This document shows positions 1 through 5,196 of a DNA stretch of 5,972 nucleotides, piece by piece. The stretch is from Actinomycetota bacterium. Its GTDB lineage: Bacteria; Actinomycetota; Thermoleophilia; Solirubrobacterales; Solirubrobacteraceae. The stretch spans positions 1 to 5,972 of the forward strand of contig SYBY01000080.1 in assembly GCA_005788585.1 (NCBI GenBank), given 5' to 3'. Within the stretch, counting starts at the first letter, position 1; the number at the start of each line of letters is the position of its first letter. A program made the position numbers and the translations under genes. Below the pieces are notes generated by a model. The model was not told where the DNA came from and made no database searches. It saw nothing but the letters and a program-made list of their open reading frames with translations.

Positions 1-104
1 GCCGGGCCCTTGCCGGGCTTGACGTGCTGGAACTCCACCACCTTGTAGATGATCCCATCGACTTCGATGTGGTTGCCGTTCTTGAGCTGGTTCGTGCTGA
101 TCAT
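1..104 (-). CDS. efp: Elongation factor P, N-terminal part (cut by window edge)
   Basis: This is the start of translation elongation factor P, which binds between the P and E sites of ribosomes stalled on proline stretches and promotes peptide bond formation. Only 34 of the usual ~185-190 residues are visible, covering the first half of the KOW-like domain I. The protein opens [10 protein letters not shown], has IEVDG at 13-17, and continues [15 protein letters not shown]; this is a near-standard bacterial EF-P N-terminus. Lys32 at the loop tip is the position modified in several bacteria. The loop reads PGKGP, the form known from the actinobacterial subfamily in which the lysine works unmodified. 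The ATG at 104-102 is firm because MIS is the common EF-P start. No good Shine-Dalgarno sequence precedes it. The gene lies 51 bp downstream of the secreted-protein gene on the same strand. The gene continues past the left edge, so its integrity cannot be judged. Confidence 0.93.
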   Translation of the reverse strand, partial: MISTNQLKNGNHIEVDGIIYKVVEFQHVKPGKGP

Positions 105-155
105 GCCGCGGTGCAGGCTACTTGCATCGCGCGACGCCGGGCGCGCAGCTCGTGT

Positions 156-1043
156 TCACGTGCGCACGGACCACGTGACGACCTTGGTGTTGCAGCCCTC
201 CTGGATCGCCCCGGCGCCGTCGACGCCCGCGAGATCGACCTGGAAGCGCCCGCTGCCGCCCGTCCGGGTCAGCCGGCCCCTGATGTCGTAGCCGTAGCGC
301 CATGTCAGCGTCTGCCCCGGGTACTCCTGCTGGAAGACGTCGCCGAAGGTCCCGCTCGTCAGCGGGAAGTCGACGAGGTAGTCCGAGAGGACGGACCAGC
401 CGCCGCTCGCGCACTCGGCCGCCCAGCCGAAGTGCAGGTGACGAACCTCCCGGCCGTCGTCCTCGAGCTCGATGACGACCGGGTACTGCTGACTCGTGAC
501 GCCGCCGTAGACCCGGCGCGCGCGGTGCTCGATGCGGAAGCGCTCCGCGTCGCTCTTGCAGGTCGAACCGTCGGCGAAGGTCACCGTCGCCTGAACCGAT
601 CCGGAGATGTACCGCGGCCCGACCGTCGCACGCAGCTGCTCCTCGACGCGCACGGCCGCGCTGGTCGCGTTCGTGAAGATCGACGACGCGTTGGTCACCG
701 TGGTGCGGATGGTGGCGCGCACCTTGCCGGTGCGGCTCACCGTCGCGCCCCGGATCGCGCTCCCACGGGCATCATGGGCGTAGGAGAAGCACGTGCCGCC
801 GTACTGCGCCACCACGCGGCTGATCCGCCCTCCGCGCGTCTCGATGACCAGGGGACGCAGGCCGTACGACGTCGTGCCCGCGTAGAGCGTCGAGGCGGCC
901 GCTGTGGTCGTGGCCGCCGCCGGGGGCGCCGCGCCCGACGTGCGGTACCGGGCGACATCCTTGGCCGCGGTCGCGGACTCGGTGAGGACGGCGACCAGGA
1001 GCAGTGCGGCACACACGATGAGCGTCGGCGTGCGTCGCGTCAT
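156..1043 (-). CDS. Secreted protein with two tandem related domains, function unknown
   Basis: Predicted exported protein of 295 residues; I do not recognise a named family. Residues 1-27 form a clear Sec signal peptide: MTRR n-region, hydrophobic core at about 7-20, and an ATA cleavage motif before AKD. An Ala/Thr-rich linker (about 36-52) follows. Two stretches then resemble each other, at about 53-174 and 178-294. Each begins Tyr-x-Gly-x-Thr-Ser, continues with a Pro-x-Val-Ile-Glu strand and a Gly-Arg turn, and has one early Cys (85; 211) and one late Cys (162; 284) near a closing Arg. This suggests a duplicated beta-rich domain with one disulfide per copy. No catalytic motif, lipobox or membrane anchor is visible. 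Upstream in-frame ATGs at 1067 and 1091 would give 303 or 311 residues; I prefer 1043 because it gives a normal signal peptide length, but no candidate has a convincing ribosome binding site. The gene lies between the antiporter gene and efp on the same strand. Confidence 0.8.
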   Translation of the reverse strand: MTRRTPTLIVCAALLLVAVLTESATAAKDVARYRTSGAAPPAAATTTAAASTLYAGTTSYGLRPLVIETRGGRISRVVAQYGGTCFSYAHDARGSAIRGATVSRTGKVRATIRTTVTNASSIFTNATSAAVRVEEQLRATVGPRYISGSVQATVTFADGSTCKSDAERFRIEHRARRVYGGVTSQQYPVVIELEDDGREVRHLHFGWAAECASGGWSVLSDYLVDFPLTSGTFGDVFQQEYPGQTLTWRYGYDIRGRLTRTGGSGRFQVDLAGVDGAGAIQEGCNTKVVTWSVRT

Positions 1044-1075
1044 GACGGAGGGAGTGGGCGCAGACATGGAGAGAT

Positions 1076-1092
1076 TGCATCGTCCGTGCATC
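1076..1092. repeat. Short direct repeat TGCATC with 11-bp period
   Basis: TGCATC occurs at 1076-1081 and again at 1087-1092, separated by five bases, so the two copies sit one helical turn apart. The pair lies just upstream of the preferred start of the secreted-protein gene and overlaps its longest possible N-terminus. Such spacing can suit a regulator binding one face of the DNA, but a repeat this short may be chance. No protein is known to bind it. Confidence 0.2.
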
Positions 1093-1108
1093 CACCCGTC
1101 ATCCGCGG

Positions 1109-1123
1109 CGACTACCGCAGTCG
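1109..1123. repeat. Small inverted repeat upstream of the secreted-protein gene
   Basis: CGACT at 1109-1113 pairs with AGTCG at 1119-1123 across a 5-base loop. It lies in the 129-bp gap between the antiporter stop and the secreted-protein start. It could be an operator half-site pair or a weak RNA hairpin. Five-base stems are frequent in GC-rich DNA, so the call is tentative. Confidence 0.2.
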
Positions 1124-1148
1124 TGGGGCGGGATGCTGACCCCGGCCT

Positions 1149-1172
1149 CGTGGAAGACCACGGACGTCCGCG
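1149..1172 (-). terminator. Possible hairpin terminator after the antiporter gene, with adjoining palindrome
   Basis: Immediately after the antiporter stop (1173-1175, minus strand) lie two symmetric elements. CGGACGTCCG at 1161-1170 is a perfect 10-bp palindrome. CGTGG (1149-1153) and CCACG (1158-1162) form a 5-bp stem closed by a 4-base loop. The two elements share bases 1161-1162. No T-run follows, so it is not a classical intrinsic terminator, although high-GC actinobacteria often lack one. An alternative reading is a protein-binding site in front of the secreted-protein gene. Confidence 0.3.
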
Positions 1173-2441
1173 TCAGAGGCCGAGGCGCTTGACGATCGGC
1201 GTGGACGTCAGCCCGTGCAGGATGATCGACGCCCCGGTGCACGCCACGACGGTCCAGTAGACGAGCTCGGCCTCACCGGCCGCGAGGGCACCGCTGCCGA
1301 TGGCGACGGCCACGTAGTAGAACGAGCCGATGCCGCGGATGCCGAACCAGCCGATGAACACACGCTCGGCGAGCGGCATCCGCAACGGCGCCAGCGCGAC
1401 CACGCTGACGAGCGGCCGGACCAGGAACAGCAGGAGGATCACCAGCACCCAGCCGCCCAAGCCGGGAACACCGAGCCCCGCGAGCGTGACCGTGCTGCCG
1501 AGCAGGAGCACGATCGCCAGCTCGGAGAACTGCTCCACCGTCAGCGCGCCATCGTGGACGCGGCCGTGGAACTCGTGATGGCGTTCGTAGCGCCGGAACG
1601 CGAGTCCACCGGCGAAGGCCGCCAGGAACCCGTAGGCGCCGGCGATCTCCGTCACGCCGTACAGCACCAGGACACTCGCCATCGCGAGCCAGCCGTCGAG
1701 CTGCGGGACCAGCACCCCGCGATCGTGCAGCCGTGAGACGGCGATCGCCAGGCCCCGTCCGACCGCGCCGCCCAGCACGAGCCCGACCACCGTCGCATAG
1801 ACGACGTCTGCGAGCACCCATTCCAGGACCCAGTCCGTGCCGCCCTGCCCGGCGATGAAGATCCCGAGGAAGACGAACGGGAACGCCAGGCCGTCGTTGA
1901 AGCCCGCCTCCGCAGTGAGGGCGAACTTTGGCTCGGGCTCGTCGCCCTCCCCGGGAGGTCCGACCTGTACGTCGCTGGCCAGCACCGGGTCCGTCGGCGC
2001 CAGCGCGGCGGCGAGCACCACGGCGGCGCCGAGCGACAGCCCGAGCAGGCCCATCCCGAGGAGGACCACCCCGCCGATCGTGAGCGGCATCACGACGCCG
2101 AGCAGCACGGCCGCCGACCGCCAGCCGCGCCAGTTCAGCGGCCGGTCGAGCTTCAGGCCCGCGCTGAAGAGCGCGATGATGACTGCGATCTCGGTGAGGT
2201 GCTCGATGACGGTGGCGTCCGCGAAGGGGTCGAGCAGGTCGATCCCGAGGACGGCCAGCCCACCCGCGAGGATCGCGCCGAAGAACAGGTAGACGATCGC
2301 CGCGGTGAACGCCCGCTCACGCTGGCGGGGGATCGCGATGATCGCCGCGAGCAGCGCGATGCCACCGAAGAACAGCCCGATGGCGTAGGGGTCGCCGGCC
2401 GAGAACCCCTCGGAGGCGGCGAGGAGGACGTCTCCGGGCAC
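1173..2441 (-). CDS. CPA1-family Na+(K+)/H+ antiporter
   Basis: Integral membrane antiporter of about 422 residues that exchanges cytoplasmic Na+ or K+ for external protons, supporting pH and salt balance. The sequence has about a dozen hydrophobic segments. Family hallmarks are ALAPTDPVLASD (146-157), with the Thr-Asp pair of the unwound TM4 region, and EAGFNDG (178-184), whose Asn182-Asp183 pair marks the electroneutral CPA1/NhaP branch. GWFGIRGIGSFYY (364-376) carries the conserved Arg369. The chain stops about ten residues after the last helix, so there is no RCK/TrkA-C or other cytoplasmic sensor domain. CPA1 membership is well supported; ion preference cannot be read from the sequence. 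The start is uncertain. I used GTG at 2441, which leaves room for a divergent promoter; an in-frame TTG at 2468 would add nine residues. Neither has a clear ribosome binding site. The neighbouring gene on the right is divergent, and the one downstream is co-directional after 129 bp. Confidence 0.88.
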   Translation of the reverse strand: MPGDVLLAASEGFSAGDPYAIGLFFGGIALLAAIIAIPRQRERAFTAAIVYLFFGAILAGGLAVLGIDLLDPFADATVIEHLTEIAVIIALFSAGLKLDRPLNWRGWRSAAVLLGVVMPLTIGGVVLLGMGLLGLSLGAAVVLAAALAPTDPVLASDVQVGPPGEGDEPEPKFALTAEAGFNDGLAFPFVFLGIFIAGQGGTDWVLEWVLADVVYATVVGLVLGGAVGRGLAIAVSRLHDRGVLVPQLDGWLAMASVLVLYGVTEIAGAYGFLAAFAGGLAFRRYERHHEFHGRVHDGALTVEQFSELAIVLLLGSTVTLAGLGVPGLGGWVLVILLLFLVRPLVSVVALAPLRMPLAERVFIGWFGIRGIGSFYYVAVAIGSGALAAGEAELVYWTVVACTGASIILHGLTSTPIVKRLGL

Positions 2442-2499
2442 GAGCGCCCAGGCTAGCCGGAGCCTCAAGCGCGTGTATCGCCGACCGATCTCTCAGGCG
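2442..2499. promoter_or_regulatory. Divergent intergenic region between antiporter and GT-C-like genes
   Basis: This 58-bp gap is the only place for promoters of both divergent genes, unless they lie inside coding sequence. It contains AGGCT (2450-2454) and its inverted copy AGCCT (2461-2465) around six bases, and the 8-bp palindrome GGCTAGCC (2451-2458). These could form an operator shared by both genes. No convincing -35/-10 pair is visible on either strand. The GGAG at 2459-2462 would be a ribosome binding site if the plus-strand gene began at GTG 2473. The role is inferred from position. Confidence 0.35.
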
Positions 2500-3708
2500 A
2501 TGACCCCTCGCCCTCTCGGCCTCATCTGCGTTGCGGTCCTCCTGTCCGTCCTGCTCGCCGCGCTCGGGCTGGGGGACTACATGTTCACCGACTACGACAC
2601 GGAGGCCCGGCCGGCGTTCACCGCGCTCGTCTCCGGGGACCTCCGCGGCTTCTTCGACGCGCTTCCCCCCTACGCCGGCGCGATGTTCCTGCGGGCCCCG
2701 TTCGCACTCGGCGCCGACGCACTGGGCGGCGGCGAGCTTGCGGTCTATCGCGCGGTCGCCGTGCCGGGTATCGCCGCGCTCGCGACCCTGGCCGTCGTCC
2801 TCGCACAGCGTGTCCCGGGCCGCGGCGCCTGGGTCGTCCTTGTTCTGGCAACGGCGAACCCGCTCGCGCTCGAGGCCCTCGAGTACGGGCACGCCGAGGA
2901 ACTGCTCGTCGGCACCATGTGCGTCGGCGCCATCCTGCTGGCACTCGCCGACCGCCCACTGTTGGCGGGGGCGGTCGTCGGTCTTGCCGTCGTCGGCAAG
3001 CCGTGGGCGGTGCTGGCCGTCGCGCCCGTGGTCCTCGCGCTTCCGCGCGGCGGCGCCGTACGTGCGCTCGCGGCGGCCGGTGCGGTGGCGGTGACCGTCG
3101 CGTTGCCGGTGCTGCTGTTCGGCGGCACCGGCTCGCGGGTCGGCGCGGAGACCGGTCACGTGTTCCACCCGTGGCAGCTCTGGTGGTTCCTGGGTTCGGG
3201 CGACGACCCGTCCAACGGCGTGCCGGGCTACCGCGACGCGCCGTCATGGCTGTCGCCGCTGACCCATCCGCTCATCGTGGTCGTGGGCGCCGGCATGGCG
3301 GCCGCGTGGGCACGTCGCGGCCGAGACCGCCGGGACGCGCTCGCGCTCCTAGCTCTCATCCTGCTCATGCGCTGCATCCTGGATCCCTGGAACAACCCCT
3401 ACTACGAGCTCCCGGTGGTCCTCGCCCTGCTCAGCTGGGAAGCCGTCCGCGGGTCCACCGTCCCGGCGTTCGCCGCCGCTGTCACCGCGTGCGCGTGGCT
3501 GACGCTCGTCATCGCGCCCGCACACGTCCCACCGGACGTCTACTCCATCCTGTTCCTCTCCTGGGCGCTCCCGTGCGCGATCCTGCTCGGCCTGCGGGTC
3601 TATGCGCCACCGCGCGCCCACGCCGTCGCGAACCTGGTTCGCCGCCACCTCCCATCCGGCGACGTCAACGTCAGCGTACGACCGTCAGCGCCTTCGGCAG
3701 GCCGTTGA
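2500..3708 (+). CDS. Polytopic membrane protein, probable GT-C fold glycosyltransferase (GT87/DUF2029-like)
   Basis: Membrane protein of 402 residues with roughly nine to eleven hydrophobic segments. TM1 (about 6-25) is followed by a loop with FTDYDTEA (29-36); acidic residues in the first outer loop are the usual catalytic site of GT-C glycosyltransferases, which use polyprenyl-phosphate sugars on the outer membrane face. EYGHAEELL (128-136), a Gly-Lys-Pro-Trp turn (166-169) and LDPWNNPYYELP (294-305) are the most distinctive motifs and resemble uncharacterised actinobacterial GT87/DUF2029-like proteins. No donor or acceptor can be assigned, and the enzyme assignment is inference. The C-terminal tail (about 370-402) is polar and Arg/Ser-rich, as for a cytoplasmic end. 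The start is ambiguous: ATG at 2500 leaves more promoter space, while GTG at 2473 has a GGAG ten bases upstream and would add nine residues. The last 38 bp overlap the convergent peptidase gene. Confidence 0.78.
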   Translation: MTPRPLGLICVAVLLSVLLAALGLGDYMFTDYDTEARPAFTALVSGDLRGFFDALPPYAGAMFLRAPFALGADALGGGELAVYRAVAVPGIAALATLAVVLAQRVPGRGAWVVLVLATANPLALEALEYGHAEELLVGTMCVGAILLALADRPLLAGAVVGLAVVGKPWAVLAVAPVVLALPRGGAVRALAAAGAVAVTVALPVLLFGGTGSRVGAETGHVFHPWQLWWFLGSGDDPSNGVPGYRDAPSWLSPLTHPLIVVVGAGMAAAWARRGRDRRDALALLALILLMRCILDPWNNPYYELPVVLALLSWEAVRGSTVPAFAAAVTACAWLTLVIAPAHVPPDVYSILFLSWALPCAILLGLRVYAPPRAHAVANLVRRHLPSGDVNVSVRPSAPSAGR

Positions 3709-4750
3709 GCACGTCGGCACCGTCGGCGGTCACGGCGACCAGATCCTCGATCCGCACGCCGATCCGCCCCGGCAGGTAGACGCCCGGTTCCACGGTGACG
3801 ACGTTGCCCGCCTCCAGCGCCGACTCGCCGAGCTTCGACAGGCGCGGCCCCTCGTGCACCGCCAGCCCCACCCCGTGCCCCAGGCCGTGGCCGAAGTGCT
3901 CGGCGTGGCCCGCGTCGTCGATGATCTCCCGCGCGATGGCGTCGATCTCGCGACCGGTCGGCCCCGCCTGGATGGCCGCCAGCGCCGTCTCTTGCGCACG
4001 CAGCACCAGCGCGTAGACCTCGGCGTCCTGCGGATCGAGCTCGCCGGTCGCCACGGTGCGCGTGCAGTCGCTGGCATAGCCGTCGAGTTGCGCGCCCCAG
4101 TCCACGACGACGAGCGTGCCGGCAGGAATCGGGACGTCACGCGGCGACGCGTGCGGCAGCGCGCCGTGCGCGCCGGCCGCGATGATCGGCGGGAACGACA
4201 CGCCCTCCGCCCCGCGACGGCGCATCGCGACCTCGAGGTCCAGAGCCACATCGCGCTCGGTCCGCCCGACGATGCCGCCCTCGAGCACAACCTCACGGAA
4301 CGCGTCGTCGGCCAGCTCGGCCGCCGCCCGGATACGGTCGATCTCGTCGGGGTCCTTGACCGCCCGTAGGCCCTCGATCACGCCGCCCGCGCCGACCAGC
4401 TCGACGCGGTCCTCGAGCTTCTCGGCGAGCCGGCGGTGCTGGGCGACGGTGACGTGGAGGTCGTCGAAGCCCAGCCGCAGCCCCGCCGCCGACGCGAACT
4501 CCTCGGCCGCCGCGGCGAGCAGGTCGGGGATGATGCGGTGCTCCCAGGCGTCGCCGACCTCGTCGGCGGCCTGCGTGAGGTAGCGGAAGTCCGTAAGGAA
4601 GATCCGCCGTCCCGGGCCGACGATCGCCGCGCCGTTGCTGCCCGTGAAGCTGGTCAGCCAGCGCAGGTTGACCAGCTCGGTGACCAGCAGCGCGTCGAGA
4701 CCGCGCTCGGTGACCTGGTCCTGGAGGCGCTCGGCGCGAGACGCGCTCAT
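3671..4750 (-). CDS. pepP: Xaa-Pro aminopeptidase/dipeptidase (M24 metallopeptidase)
   Basis: Cytoplasmic M24B peptidase of 359 residues that removes or splits residues preceding proline in peptides. The N-terminal creatinase-like domain (about 5-125) includes the typical RWLTSFTGSNG and FLTDFRYLTQA stretches. The pita-bread catalytic domain (about 133-359) has all five dinuclear-metal ligands: Asp217 (VVDWGA), Asp228 (SDCTRT), His292 (GHGLGHGVG), Glu321 (VEPGVY) and Glu335 (RIEDL). His200 and His299 (VHEGP) match the conserved catalytic histidines. The length suits the short PepQ/PepP-like group found beside aroQ and efp; the aminopeptidase-versus-dipeptidase choice cannot be settled from sequence, so the symbol is approximate (pepQ is the alternative). 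The ATG at 4750 overlaps the aroQ stop as ATGA, indicating translational coupling. A longer in-frame opening up to 5077 exists but runs through aroQ and is noise. The 3' end overlaps the convergent membrane-protein gene by 38 bp. Confidence 0.93.
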   Translation of the reverse strand: MSASRAERLQDQVTERGLDALLVTELVNLRWLTSFTGSNGAAIVGPGRRIFLTDFRYLTQAADEVGDAWEHRIIPDLLAAAAEEFASAAGLRLGFDDLHVTVAQHRRLAEKLEDRVELVGAGGVIEGLRAVKDPDEIDRIRAAAELADDAFREVVLEGGIVGRTERDVALDLEVAMRRRGAEGVSFPPIIAAGAHGALPHASPRDVPIPAGTLVVVDWGAQLDGYASDCTRTVATGELDPQDAEVYALVLRAQETALAAIQAGPTGREIDAIAREIIDDAGHAEHFGHGLGHGVGLAVHEGPRLSKLGESALEAGNVVTVEPGVYLPGRIGVRIEDLVAVTADGADVLNGLPKALTVVR

Positions 4751-5196
4751 GCGGCCTGCAGGTGGTCGCGCATCAGGGTCAGCGCCTCGCGGTACCCCTC
4801 GGGGCCCTGGCCCTTCACGGTCGCGAAGCACAGCTCCCGCACCACCGAGACGTGGCGCCACTCCTCGCGCGCCTCGGGGTCGGACAGATGGACCTCGATC
4901 GACGGGAGCGCCGCGATCTCCAGCGCGTCGCGGATCGACCACGCGTAGTGCGTCCATGCGCCCGGGTTGATCAGGATGCCGTCGGCCAGACCCTCGAGGT
5001 TGTGCAGGTTGTTGATGAACTCCAGCTCGGAGTTCGTCTGCATGAACCGGATCTGCAGGCCCAGCTCCTTCGCCCACTTCTCGATGTTCTGCTCGAGCTG
5101 GTCGTAGGTGATGCCGCCGTAGATGGCCGCGGGCCGGCGGCCGAGCTGGTCGAGGTTCACGCCGTGCAGGACGGCGACGCGGTTGTGGGCGCTCAC
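4747..5196 (-). CDS. aroQ: Type II 3-dehydroquinate dehydratase
   Basis: Converts 3-dehydroquinate to 3-dehydroshikimate, the third shikimate-pathway step; family members are dodecameric flavodoxin-like enzymes. The product has 149 residues, the usual length. Recalled alignment to the Mycobacterium tuberculosis enzyme shows a constant +2 offset and places every key residue: Asn14, Arg21 and Tyr26 (catalytic) in GVNLDQLGRRPAAIYG; Asn77 and His83 in INPGAWTHYAW; Asp90; Glu101, His103 and Ser105 in EVHLSD; Arg110 and Arg114. Departures from the common pattern are GVNL for GPNL, RRPA for RREP, Trp81, Tyr84 and Trp86 around the catalytic histidine, and a different C-terminal stretch (VSVVRELCFATVKGQGPEGY). 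The GTG start at 5196 gives the standard N-terminus and overlaps the aroB stop as GTGA. An AAGAG motif (5205-5209 on the plus strand, as its complement) lies eight bases upstream. The reading frame stays open upstream to 5652, but that part lies inside aroB and is spurious. Confidence 0.93.
   Translation of the reverse strand: MSAHNRVAVLHGVNLDQLGRRPAAIYGGITYDQLEQNIEKWAKELGLQIRFMQTNSELEFINNLHNLEGLADGILINPGAWTHYAWSIRDALEIAALPSIEVHLSDPEAREEWRHVSVVRELCFATVKGQGPEGYREALTLMRDHLQAA

Noticed and set aside
24..1139. Long plus-strand open frame (371 codons) opposite the secreted-protein and efp genes
   Set aside because: Its product is Arg/Ala/Asp-rich low-complexity sequence typical of antisense frames in GC-rich DNA. 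The minus strand has a signal peptide and EF-P homology here.
2317..3168. Minus-strand open frame opposite the membrane-protein gene
   Set aside because: Polar Arg/Gly/Glu-rich composition without domain resemblance; the plus strand encodes regular membrane helices.
3602..4369. Plus-strand open frame opposite pepP
   Set aside because: Arg/His/Asp-rich shadow; the complementary strand carries all five M24 metal ligands.
4751..5077. 109-codon N-terminal extension of the pepP frame
   Set aside because: It runs entirely through aroQ in another frame and has no domain character; ATG 4750 gives a standard M24B N-terminus.
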